From: Culex pipiens pallens
Taxonomy: Eukaryota > Arthropoda > Insecta > Diptera > Culicidae
Length of the DNA: 64,000 bases
NCBI RefSeq assembly: GCF_016801865.2
Contig: NC_068938.1
Coordinates: 110,670,141-110,734,140 of the forward strand
Reading direction: 5' to 3'
The notes below the pieces were generated by a model. The model did not search any database. It worked only from the letters and a program-made list of their open reading frames with translations, and was not told where the DNA came from. How positions within the stretch are numbered: the first letter of the stretch is position 1; each line of letters starts with the position of its first letter. The translations under genes and the position numbers were made by a program. This document shows positions 44,500-55,439 of the stretch, piece after piece.

Positions 44500-46540
44500 A
44501 GGTGTAATAACTTCCATTCACTTAACATGATTGTAGAAACAGCAATATATTTGCCATTCTTGAGAAATGTTTATACGACTGAAAACCACAAAAACGAGAA
44601 TCGATAAAAATTCTAGCAAAGTCCTCCTTCACTTTCCGTTTACTTTTACAGTCCACCCGAGACGCATCGTCGACGACGGGCACGAAAAATGGTGATGGTC
44701 GCGCGTTGCGATGTTTTGCAGACACATTAAAACCGTCTAGGTGTATCGCATTGCATTACCGGTTTCAAATAATGCACACGCCGGGGCAGCTCCCACAACA
44801 CCCCCTCTCTCACACCATCGGTTCTGCTCTGTCTGGGACTTGCCACTTCCCAGAGGTCCTCGCCAACGCGCTTCTACGAGTCCGACTCACTTGATTTATA
44901 ATATCTCCGGTGTCATTCCAGCTAACCGTCTGTACACGTACAGTTTGGTTGCTACTCATAGTGCCATGCCAAGTTACAATATGGCAAGCAAATTGAAGCC
45001 GGGTTTTGCTGACCATGCGGGTGTGTGGACCGACCACTCGGTTGGTGGGCGCGACACTAACTGGAAATCCCGGAAAGTGCCAAGTTGCCTGTTGTCTGAT
45101 GCCTTATTCATAAGAATCAATTTGATTCTATCTATAAATAGGTTCAGTTGAACATCCGGAGTTTCCGAAATATCTTGGTGATCAATACCGGTGCCAGCCA
45201 AGACTGTTTTGTAGATGTCAAAATCTAACTGTTCGATCGATATTATTACAAAGGATACTTTGATACTCATCCATTTATCAACTATAAATGTCATTTAAGC
45301 TCTGTAACATGCCCCCGTTCATAACAATTTAAAACGGTGCAATTAAAATTTAAAATTTATCTGCAATCCTCCCATTACGTAGCCATGTGGATTGTTATCA
45401 CTGCTTGAGTGCACGAGCTTCCACAGTCCGGTACAGATAACAACCGACCATTAGGCAAGACAAAAAATCGATACTTGGTTCTGCGCAATGTTTGCCCCCG
45501 AGGAGGAGGATGATGGTGCCATTACTTTGCCCCTTTACCCCTCCCCTCCTGCACACTTTCACGTGTGTCCTTGGACAAGGTTTCTTGTTTCATTTCCCAC
45601 ACTCCAGTCCGGTCCGGAGCTGAATGTTTTATTCAGTCTGTGGCTGCAGCAATATACATTTTTTTACGGGACGAACAGCCGGGATGAGCTCTGTGAAGTT
45701 GCACAACAGTTTATGCTATGCTTTATCGTTAAAAATCCTTATCAGTACTTTCCAGAGTAAACCAACATTATGCAACGAATTCAAAAGGAGGCGTTGAACT
45801 CATCATTCGAGCTCAGTCTGAGGGTGCCACTGGATTACCAATCTGTCATGTTTTTATTATTGGGTCAATCCGACCACTAATCCCACGCCTTTTTCAGTAG
45901 TGACTAAAACATGACCAGCGAATAGAGTTCGATGCGGAAAGTCGTTGCAGGGAATACAACTTAACTATACAACTCCAACAACTAGAACCGCGTATTCATC
46001 CGAGGGTGAACCGGATTTGTCGCCTCCGGATACTTGGCGGACACTTCATTCAGCACTAGGATGTTGTCATAGAGGTAGTGTTTCGAAGCCCAGTGTCATA
46101 CTACACGTTACTAGGTGGTGGTGGCCGTGGGAAGAAACTGGTTTACTGCTGGAGGAAGCCTACGGATTCGACGTTCGGTTTCGTTTTGGGGGCGGGTGCT
46201 GGTATTTGTGTAATGTCGCGATTTTATCTGCTCGAATGATTGATTGCGAGAGGCGAGCGTGGTTGTGGTGCACCCAAAATGTTGTCTCCGCTTGGGGCGA
46301 TTACTCATTGCAATTAAATTGAGGTATCGTGAATGAAGTAATCCGTACATTTTAGGTCGACCCACCCGGATAAAGGTAAATACCAAAGAAATATTAGTGT
46401 GGAATAGCTCATAAAGGTATGAAGACTTAAATTTGATTCCCAGGTTTTCTTTTCTTTTTTCTTCAAAAAATTTGAAAAGTTGTTTTATTCTGTACTTGGA
46501 TGTAACAAAACGGGTAATTTGTCCCGGCATTACATGGAAT
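44500..46540. other. GC-richer unique island
   Basis: Several 75-139 aa frames overlap on both strands (44741-45151 plus, 45945-46322 plus, 46111-46530 minus). None carries a recognisable motif or splice context. No repeats shared with the rest of the window. Possible regulatory or exon DNA. Confidence 0.25.
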
Positions 46541-46750
46541 GATCCCTGGTCATTCTGGGCTCAACTCCCAAATATAAGCTAAGTTGGTTGCGACAGGACC
46601 TGGTACTCCGGCTTTGAAGTTTAAATGGGATTTAACCTATGACTTTTGGTTTTTTCAATGTTTTTATTTCTATTCCAGCTATCAACCATGAAGAAAGTAC
46701 AAACCAAGTGTTTTTTGTAGGTCTTAAGGGAGCGTTCTTTTATTACGTAA

Positions 46751-47200
46751 CGCGGCGCGTCGAAAAACCCGGATATTATTTTCAAAAAAATCATATCTCT
46801 GAAACCTGTTAATGAACCTCGCCCAATTTCTGATATGTTATGTAAAATTGTCCGAGGAATCCGTTAAAAATATTTTCAGATATAGGCTCTTTGGTTCAGA
46901 CACCGTCAAAACGGCATTTGATGTTTTCATAAGACATGTTCAAATGTTAGGCTAGATTTTTGAAACTCCACATTATTTTTTTCTTGGAAGTCAAACTTAT
47001 GATTTTTTGAAAAAAGTGGTTTTTGAGAAAATCGACGAAAATGTCCATTTTTCAGACCACCCTAACACGGCGTAGGCCAACTTAATGGCCAAACAAAAAA
47101 AATACGGGTCTTATTATTTTGGCCTAGGAACCCCCAGAATAATTTTGAGCCAAATCGAAGCACTTTTTTTTTCTTTAACTTTCATATGGAACTGCTGTAT
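46751..47200. repeat. One-armed relative of the TACAGCAATTCCCC foldback
   Basis: GGCGCGTCGAAAAACCCGG, TCCGAGGAATCCGTTAAAAA, AGGCTCTTTGGTTCAGACAC and CACGGCGTAGGCCAACTTAA follow the order of half of 37196-38238. The right end AACTGCTGTA is followed by TA. The opposite arm is absent, so this is either a solo ancestor-like arm or a deletion product. Confidence 0.65.
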
Positions 47201-47202
47201 AA

Positions 47203-47700
47203 TCAACTGAAAACAACCTAAAATGCATGGAAAATGGATGTTTAGGGTTGTTCAAAAATGTTTTGAGCTTTTAAAAAATTCCGATGTACCGCAAAGACTT
47301 TTTTTTTCGCAAAAAATAAAATTTTCGTCAATGCTTAGATATTGTGGAAACTACAAGACAGGTTTATAATACATTTCAAAACACTTTTTTCATAAAAATG
47401 TTGAAACCATGGCTCTTTATTTCAATTTTTATACTTTTTTATTTTTTTTTTGCAACGGCCTTACTTTAAAAACGTCAAATTTGAATTCTGCGACCCCATT
47501 TTAGTCAAATTTTAATGGTTGATTGCTCTAAAATAAAATAAAAAAGCATTTTTCAATATTTCATATCCGCCATTTTGACCGCCATCTTGGATTTAAACAT
47601 TCTCAATTCCTTTAGAGTAGTTTAAGGGTCATACTAAAGCTCCACAATCAAAAATAAGACAACGAATTTTTTATTCGTGATTCGATATCCGAAGTGAAGT
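47203..47700. other. AT-rich stretch, no feature seen
   Basis: Nothing recognised. Confidence 0.3.
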
Positions 47701-47707
47701 TTTGCCA

Positions 47708-47734
47708 AGGCCTTCGGATAATCGAGTCTGGACT
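47708..47734. repeat. Lone pogo/Tc1-like MITE end
   Basis: GGCCTTCGGATAATCGAGTC then TGGACTG|TA equals the right terminus of the family seen at 28870-29322. GATATCCGAAG at about 47686 may be its decayed partner. Confidence 0.5.
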
Positions 47735-47925
47735 GTATAAGAAATGTGATGTTCATGTTGATAACATGAATTCACCGATTTTCAACGATTTTTCTGAAAA
47801 AATATCCCATAAAATCTTCAAAAAAATGTTGCTCTATACCAACCCAAGCACCCCACCCCCCATCCAAACTGGCAATGTTTATATTCATCTTACTAAACCC
47901 ACGCCCCAACCCGCACGACTATCTC

Positions 47926-47995
47926 AGCGATTGTCCACGCTCCATACAAAAAGAAATAGTTTTGTATGAAAACTTTCCACGAGGGGAGGAGGGTC
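47926..47995. repeat. GGGACC palindromic MITE (internal fragment)
   Basis: TTGTCCACGCTCCATACAAA and TTTTGTATGAAAACTTTCCA match the inner part of the GGGACC family (compare 42966-43010). Neither terminus is present. Confidence 0.5.
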
Positions 47996-48403
47996 TGAGA
48001 TTAAAAAAAAAATCATGAGGTTTGAGATGCAAAATGGCGTAAAACATTAAAACTTCAATCTTACTATTTGTGGAAAATGTGTTTTTTTTTTTAACTTCAA
48101 TTTCAACTTAATTCGCATTTTAAAATGCCAAAAGCAAAAAACAAAAAATAAAAGAAACCTAAAAATCACATGCTAAGCTTTTTTTCAGTACTACACCCCA
48201 ATTAAAGGACCATTGCCATTTCAATGCTACTACTATGTTCTAACACTTTATGACAGCTGTTCTGCCATAAAATCGTAACTTATCTCTAGTCGTCGTCGTA
48301 AATTTTTGGAATTTTTGTTTACGTTTCATCACCTTAGCAATAAAGCTTAAGCAGGTGTATATTTAAGAAAGCGGATGATTGTGTTCTAACTAACATATTT
48401 TAC

Positions 48404-48472
48404 GAGCCTTTGCAACTCATTGGTAAAGCCATCGACTTTCATGTAAAGGGCTACTGTTCGAATCTTGGTCGG
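48404..48472 (+). tRNA. Degenerate tRNA-like (SINE-type) unit
   Basis: An A-box-like TTGCAACTCATTGGT and B-box-like TGTTCGAATCT lie at tRNA spacing, with outer pairing GAGCC.../...GGTC weak. The anticodon arm is disrupted. It is a tRNA-derived relic, not a gene. Confidence 0.35.
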
Positions 48473-48799
48473 AAACGCAAAAAAAAGCTACGGAAACTTT
48501 TCTTTAATCTCCTCACTAACATTCCATCAGGTTCCCTAGATTACTGATCCTAACCCAGTGTCTTCCCTCCATCTGTCCTTCCAAAGATCCCAACCCCTCT
48601 AATCCAGCATCCCCTACGCCGCAATGACGTACGCAACGTCGAAAAAAAAGACGTGCACTTGTCAAGGAATTCCGGCCATTCGTTCCGGAAGTCTATCTCT
48701 CGCACACACAAGAGAGTTTCCATCATCATTTTTCTTCCCTGCAGAACAACAAACATTGCCTCGGCTTGCAGCGGCACGGCACGGCAGCTTCCCCGGAGG

Positions 48800-48880
48800 T
48801 TGCTGGCCTCCCTCTCTCTCTCTATCGTTCGTTTTGCCTGTCATTCTTGCGCGCGCTCTCTCTCGCTCGCTCACCCGCAC
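48800..48880 (+). promoter_or_regulatory. GAGA-type CT-repeat cluster
   Basis: Two clustered CT/CTCG runs lie in GC-rich DNA and are potential GAGA-factor sites. No TATA box; transcription start not located. Confidence 0.3.
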
Positions 48881-49211
48881 AGTACGAATTTTGTCTCCGC
48901 TCTCTGTCCTACCGCCGCCGCTACCGGTTGAGTCTCCGTAGAGGGCATGACGGCGGCTGCGGCCAGAAACCTCCGACAAGGAAGGAACAACAGCAGCAAC
49001 AAAAAAGCGCACACAGAACGAGGGAACCCCCAACTTTGGCCGCGGCGGCGGCGGCCTAATCCGAAAACTATTCCCCTACATCCATCATGCTTAATTATTC
49101 CTCTTTTACTTCTTTCTAAAATGGCTAGTGGGAATATTGAAATTATACAATTTTACTAATTTTGGAGTTGAAAATCGATAAATAATTGAATAAAAAAACG
49201 TAATAATGCGA

Positions 49212-49232
49212 ACCAATGTTCCCCGTAAGGTT
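49212..49232 (+). repeat. 21-bp exact repeat (copy 1), donor-like GTAAGG
   Basis: The 21-mer, which begins ACCAATGTTCCCCGTAAGGT and ends with one more T, recurs exactly at 50495-50515. The flanks differ completely. It contains a good 5' splice-site match, CCCC|GTAAGGT. Confidence 0.6.
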
Positions 49233-49693
49233 TCGGCCGTGTTGGATTTTATTTGTATCAGCAATACATCGCCCGCTCACGTCCCGTCTCGCTCGCTCTG
49301 CCAGACCACTCGACCGGGGGTACTGTTAGTCGGAGCGAGAGCGTCCGAACCATAGCAAAACATCACACTCACACCGGGAAGCGCGCTCACCAATACCGAT
49401 GCAGTAAAACCCACACCACTACAAGCGAATGGATTTCGGGAAATATTTACATTGCCATCGCACTCTCGCAGCCGGCGCGAAGAACCTCCGGCTCTCACTC
49501 GCACCAACGGGACGGCCGCCGACTGCTTGGATGAGTTGGCGCGTTACTGCTGCTGCTGCTTCAAAGTTTTGTTTTTCCTTGCTTGTTCGTTTGCCAACAT
49601 CGCATCGCATAGCAGGCCATGACGTCTGTGCTGCTGCTAGTATAGGGCTGCGGCAGCAAAAATCAACAACACGACGACGACGACGACATCACC

Positions 49694-49715
49694 ATGAGCA
49701 AGCAGAAGGAAAACG
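49694..49715 (+). CDS. Candidate short first coding exon (MSKQKEN...)
   Basis: ACATCACCATGAGC is a strong start context. Seven codons (MSKQKEN) plus one base are followed by GT (G|GTAACC), a usable though not ideal donor. Upstream lies CAG- and CGA-repeat, GC-rich sequence typical of insect 5' UTRs. Read-through of the frame becomes low-complexity and stops at 49808, consistent with an intron boundary before that. I do not recognise the protein. The chance explanation is quite possible. Confidence 0.25.
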
Positions 49716-50494
49716 GTAACCCCGGACAGGGTTGCCAGCGAGAGGAGCGGATAGGTTGTCTACCCAATGCATCAACCAAGAAGGATCTGCACTTCCAGAG
49801 TTTTTTTTGAAAAGGACCAATAAACTATTGTCTTTCATATGTTTATAGGACCTAATCAAAAAAAACTCGAGACTTGAGAGTTTTTTCTGAAGACCAAGGA
49901 CTCCAAGCTGCAACGAATCATCGCAGCGGCAAACTCTACGCAGTAGGCCTGGCCACTGTGGCAATTTTCGGCTGGACAGTAGAGTCAGAGTCAGTAGAGT
50001 CGAGTCTTTTTGAGATTCTGAAGTCAGAGTTGGCCAGTTTTCAACAACTTTGTATGGGAGCTGTAATAGATCAGCAGGTCTACGATAGATCAAATAAATG
50101 GTCGCAGTGGACTCATGGCAAATCGAACAAAAAATGTCAGTTCATTCATGTCTCTTCATTAGGGTTCCCGACAAAGAACCTGGCATCACTGCCGCGCCAA
50201 ATCGAGTGTATATGGCTTTTACGAGATTGTATTCGCCAGTGCCAGGCCACAGAACCGTACTTTGGCCAGCCATCGGGGCATGGGACCGGGTGTGGGTATG
50301 GGTGAAGCCGGCATGCCTCGGTATTGGTAGCCACGGTAAGAGCCGTGCTTTCAAACATGGAATGGATTGTTGTTGTTGCTGGTGGAGAGCACTGAACGAA
50401 CGAAAGAGAGTTGCCAGCAACAGAGAAGAGTGACGGAAAAAAAAAGTAGAAAGAATACATACATATATACCGCCGTCGTGTGGTACACAGGCGG

Positions 50495-50515
50495 ACCAAT
50501 GTTCCCCGTAAGGTT
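50495..50515 (+). repeat. 21-bp exact repeat (copy 2), donor-like GTAAGG
   Basis: Identical to 49212-49232, 1283 bp downstream, in the same orientation, with CGTCGTGTGGTACACAGGCGG before it. Confidence 0.6.
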
Positions 50516-51330
50516 AGTCTATTGATTTTAATTGAAGCTGGTTTCAGCTCTATGGCTGGCTGGCTGACTGGCCAAAGCCTATGAATGTGTATGAGAGGAC
50601 TCTTGCATACACAATACATTATCAGGGTGTTTGTGCTCGCGCGACCATTATGATATAAACATTTTCTCGCATACTCTCTAGCCTGGCTGGTTGTTGTTGT
50701 TGTTGGTACTGCTGCTGGTGCTGCTGTTGTTGTTGATGCGAGAGTGGCCGCGGCTTTTGCTTACTTTTCCGTTTCGCGCCCTCTCCCCTCTTGACCAACC
50801 CTACCTTGCCGCCGTGACCGCACGACGATCCCGGCACCCCCGCAACCCGCACCGACCCAACCCACTGTTGTTGTTGTTACTGTTTTTGCTGGTGTTGTTG
50901 TTGTTGTTGCTGCGGCACCTCCAGTGCGCGCACCAGTTCAGCTCCGTCCAGTCCACTGCACACACAAAGCTGCGTCATGATAAATTCAATGGTTTTTTAG
51001 CCTGGTCCTGGGTTTCTGGTTGGGCCCGGGTTTTGTATTTACATTCTGTGCAAAACAAAAGATTGTTTTTGCGGCAGTCAGTGTTGCCAACTGATGGGGG
51101 GTACGTGCCCCACAATCCGGAGCAGGCAGGCAGGCTGGCATCACCTGGGAAAAGGATTTTCATGTTGATTGAACCTTAATGATCCGGGCGCGGGTTGACC
51201 CGGAGTGTTTGCATTATCGGGATGTTTCGTATCCCCGGGGAAGTCGTTAGCTCGAGGCTTGCAGGCCTTAAGGGCCACCCACCCACATGGGATTGGGATA
51301 AAGGGCCGGGCAAGATGATTGATTTTTGTT

Positions 51331-52322
51331 TTTTGTCAAAACGAAAATTTCATTTAACATGAATTTTTTCAACAGTTCTTTGAACAAGTATTACGTACAT
51401 GCACCAGAAGTCAAACTCCAAAATATATAATGAGTTGACACAGGGCAAACCTGTCGGTCAACCATGTCAAATAACATGAATTCATGTATGGGCTTTTTTT
51501 TCCAACGATATGAAAAATATGTAATGTTTAAAAAAATATATATCCGGGCAAAAAAAAAAATTGGCCATACTTCTATGTGGCTCCATGTTCTGCATATTTT
51601 TTTTTGTTCTACAAATGTATCAAACCTTTAGAAAATCCCCGTATAAAAGTAGAAAAGTGCAATTAAAAAAGGGGAGGGATTTTCTGATCGATTTGGTATC
51701 TGCGGCAAAGTTGTAGGTTGTGATGAGGACTAAAAATCCCTGTTTTCATTATTTCCCCTTTTTTTAGTAACCAAAACCCGATTTTTACAAACTTCTTCTT
51801 ATTTTTTCTATTTGGCCAAAAGGGCCCATTATTGAAAATTTGGATGTTTTTATTTCAACAAAGTTAGGCTGTGGCGAAATTTTTTAAAGTTTATGTCGCC
51901 TATCTCCTTTCAATGCTTGCTAAAAAAAAATCGGAGAGCATGATGATTACAAAAATATTTCAAATTTTATTAAAACTAGACGCGCAAACAATAGAAAACA
52001 ATTTTAAATGCATTTTCCTAGGTTGATAATTATTTTTAGAATGATCGAATCAGTTTCAAAACATTTTTATTTTTGTGAAAATGTCGGTGTACAGCACCGC
52101 CAAAGTTTTGTTTACCGTAAATTTTTAATTGAGTTATTTTTTAACTAAAGATTGCAAAACAAGTTACCGGTGTATAAAGCATTTTATTATTTTTTTTATA
52201 TATATAAAATCCATGGCTAATTTATTTTTTTCAAATCCTTCCCAACGACTTTTATATTTTGAAAAAAAAAACTGTGATTTTTTAAAGGTTTTGAAAAACA
52301 CTACACTTAAACTTAAAGGTTA
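51331..52322. other. AT-rich stretch, no feature seen
   Basis: Only A/T runs and short frames; (TA)n at about 52197-52205. Confidence 0.3.
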
Positions 52323-53513
52323 CTTAATCCACCCTTACGTGGTGGGTGCCTTCCTTATATTTAGAGGGTAATGCTTTCCTAAATAGATACTGCCGGGCGG
52401 ACCTTTCAGTGTTCTATCAACTTGTTTCATTATTCATACCATCAGATTGGGTAGTCAGATCTTGTTAATTCAGGACACTTATGTGCTTATAACTTTCGAT
52501 AGGGTTGTCAGATATTCAATCTTTTGAACTCGTTGGGAAGGTCTTTTGATTACCTATTCAACGACAGGTCGCATGATAGATCCGGACATCGTTTTCATCA
52601 AAATATCTGAGATCCGACATTTAAGAAGTTTATGAGTAATTCCAGCCCAAAACAGGATTTTTTTGGGTACTTTTTTCTCAACCTTCTCCGATTTCAATGA
52701 AACTTTGTAGACATGTTATTCTACGCTTATATAAGCCATTTATGTGTATATGGAGCCAGTTACACACGATAATGACATTTGAGAAGGGCGTAAGTGTTTT
52801 AAATATTTTTGTATTTCGTAATTTAAATATTGCTGTATCTCGAAGCCGTTGCATCGTATCAAAAAGTGGTCAAAGACAAACTTGAAGGAAATTTGACGGG
52901 CTTTCCGAAAAAAATACACTGAAAGAAAAAAACAATCCACTTTTATGAGATTTTTAGATTTTTAAGTTAAAAAGTCAAATTTGAAGGTGAGCCCACGATT
53001 TTTTTTCGTTCAAATTTTTTGTGAAAATAGCCTAAGATGTTACAAAAAGTCTCACGAAAAATGCAGGATGGAGCAACTCACCTAAAAAAACACAAAAATC
53101 ATTTACTGAAACTGTTTTTTTTTTTTCAAAAGTGCTCTAAACATCAAAATTTTCAAAATCCGAACACGAGAGTCGATTTTCCAGACAATTTTACATAAAA
53201 GTCTCCATATTGACCATTGTCCTAAGTCCAATCTTTGTGAAGTTACAGCGGTTTTAAAAATAAAAATGTTGAAAAAAAAGGTTTTTTGATGGTTTTTTCG
53301 CAATTTCTATATGGCAGACTTGATTTTTCAGTCTCGAAAACATTTTTACCGGAAAGCTCGTCCAATTTCCCATAAGTTTGTCTTTGACCACATTTCAATT
53401 GGATGTATGGGCTTACAGATATATTCCATAACACTTTCTGTCAGTATTTTTTATTGGAATGGCATGAATTTTGTTATTACCGTCTGCCCGGGTAGCCTTT
53501 CCTCAGTAAGGTG
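52323..53513. mobile_element. CTTAATCC-family repeat with internal insertion (copy 3)
   Basis: It starts CTTAATCCACCCTTACGTGG, carries TAACTTTCGATAGGGTTGTC and CAACGACAGGTCGCATGATA, and ends GGTAGCCTTTCCTCAGTAAG. It is about twice the length of the 54591 copy. The excess (about 52630-53480) contains a separate inverted repeat, 52867-52907 against 53351-53391. Confidence 0.7.
52867..53391. repeat. Inverted repeat, possible nested foldback
   Basis: GTGGTCAAAGACAAACTTGA with GACGGGCTTTCC is mirrored by GGAAAGCTCGTCC with AGTTTGTCTTTGACCAC. Pairing continues outward more weakly (to about 52830 and 53435). It sits where copy 3 of the CTTAATCC repeat is expanded, so it probably is a later insertion. 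Confidence 0.55.
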
Positions 53514-53713
53514 ACATATTGCTAAGTGCTGGGGACTCTTTTTCAATCCACGATATCTGGGAAACTATCCAATTTTTCATGCAACAAAAAACCTTTGTAA
53601 ATTTCTCATATCATTGAAAAACAAGAGGTAAAATAAAAAGTTTTAAGGGGCAGAAAAAATATTGCTAAGAATAGATTTTAATCGAAAAAAAAAACCTGTA
53701 AAATAGATTTTAA

Positions 53714-53770
53714 AGTATCGTAAACCGGGGTGGATACTGTCAGTGGGGGTGACACTGGGTTAGGGGGTGA
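53714..53770. repeat. Isolated CGTAAACCGGGGTG-type MITE end
   Basis: TATCGTAAACCGGGGTGGATACTG resembles the ends of the 29343 family but continues into different sequence (GGTGACACTGGGTTAGGGGG). No partner end was found downstream. Confidence 0.4.
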
Positions 53771-54590
53771 GATTGGGTCAATGTGATTTTTTGCGGATTT
53801 TACAGTTTCTCAGGTTCTTCTCAATAAAAATAAATTCTGTTAAAAGGGTTGTGTAGGAGACATCTTAAGAAGACTTAGCTGAAAAATCTTGTTCCTAGAA
53901 CAAATCCTGTCATTTTGGCAGCTGTCTAAAGGTGAGGTACGTTTTTGACCAAAAATTACCTCTCGAAAAATCAACTTTTATATATTTTTTTATGAAATTG
54001 CTCGAAAAGTACCCGAATGTTTGAAAATCTTTAGTTTATGGTATTTAGAATACATTGCATAACGTCTATTCATGCATTTTTAATCAAATAATGGCATTTT
54101 ATTCTTTTAAAGAAAATCAACTTTTGGACCACAGATTAGAAAAATACGTGAATAACATGAAGAAAAAAATATTTTCGTAAATTCATTGATATTTTGACAG
54201 CATAAAAACTGAAATGATGTATTAAGAATTTCGTAATTGTTTTTGCCTATTTTTGAAAATTTAATTTGAAATTAAAAAAACATTATGCAAAATGGACTGT
54301 TTGGACTTGGATGGAAAAAGTTCAATGTAAATAAAAAAACTATGTTTTAATTTTTTTTTATACTTTTTTGATTTTTTCACAAATAGCTCGTAGACCTACC
54401 TATGTCGCATTCGACTTGATTGAGGGTTTCATACGTCGCTATTGAATGTTCAAAGTTTCGATAATGATAAATAGTTTAAAAATTATGTATAAAAATTAGT
54501 TTTCGCATATTTCTGGAAGTTGAATAAATGGCAGGAAATCTTATGAAATGTCACCATGTACATCGTTTGATAGATAATCAAAAAACGTGA
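53771..54590. other. AT-rich stretch, no feature seen
   Basis: Possibly the interior of the element whose end is at 53714, but nothing confirms it. Confidence 0.25.
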
Positions 54591-55093
54591 CTTAATCCAC
54601 CTTAAGGTGGTTGGTGCCTTCCTCGCATTCATAGAGTGAATACACTACACAGCCTCAAAAAAGTGTATAAATAACACTTATTTTTATCAAAATATCAGAG
54701 ATCCGGCTTGAAAAAAAGTGTTTAAAAACACTAAGGTACTTATAACTTTTGATAGTGTTGTCAGATCTTCAATCTTTTGAACGCGTTGGAAAGGTCTTTC
54801 AAATACCTTTCTAACAAAATATATAGCATGACGGAGTTTTCCGAAATTTAGCTAAAATCGTTTTTAAGCATAACTTTTGAAGTACTTTTCTAAACTTCAT
54901 AATATTTCGGAGATAAGCGTGTGCATATTTTTCGATGCACGGACTTACAGACATACACACGCACAGACCTTTTTTCAGAATTTGATTCTGAGTCGATAGG
55001 TATACGTGAAGGTGGGTCTACGAGGTCGAAAAAAGAAGTTCATTTTTCGAGTGATTTTATAGCCTTTCCTCAGTAAGGTGAGGAAGGCAAAAC
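54591..55093. mobile_element. CTTAATCC-family repeat (copy 4, best preserved)
   Basis: About 503 bp from CTTAATCCACCTTAAGGTGG to CAGTAAGGTGAGGAAGGCAA. The ends share GCCTTCCTC in inverted orientation, so the element has short imperfect terminal inverted repeats. No frame. It serves as the uninterrupted reference for the copies at 9055, 19431 and 52323. Confidence 0.75.
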
Positions 55094-55439
55094 CTTTCCA
55101 AAGAGTCCAAAATATTGACGATCTGGCAACCCTGTCTCAAACTATGACCACTTAAGTGACCTTTATGTAATATTTAATATAAATCCATAAGCCTTAGCAG
55201 AGAAGAATTTAATTTACCGGTTAGTGAAGTGAAGTATTCAGAGTATATATTGAACTAAATAAGAAGAAAAATATGTATAAATAAAATTGCTTAAAATTAA
55301 CAAAAAACACATTCCACGAGAATTTAATTATCCAAATTTGGAATAATACAATGTTCGAAAACAGTGCAGGTATGAACTTCAAACATGAGAGATTTAATAT
55401 TTGCAAAAATTTTACCTTCTAATAGAGTAAAATAACAGT

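Larger units (their letters stand above)
48540..51330. other. Most gene-like unique island: GC-rich, CT tracts, CAG/CTG repeats
   Basis: This is the longest stretch free of transposons. It has CTCTCTCTCTCTATCG (about 48812) and GCGCTCTCTCTCGCTCGCTC (about 48853) GAGA-type tracts. CTGCTGCTGCTGCTTC lies at about 49547, CGACGACGACGACGAC at about 49673, and TTG/CTG runs at about 50692-50735 and 50867-50912. Many overlapping frames exist, none with a known domain. These compositional traits are typical of promoters and 5' UTRs of long developmental or neural genes in insects. That role is inference. Confidence 0.4.

Noticed and set aside
44741..46530. Several 90-139-aa ORFs as exons of a host gene
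   Set aside because: No domain, start or splice evidence; frames overlap on both strands.
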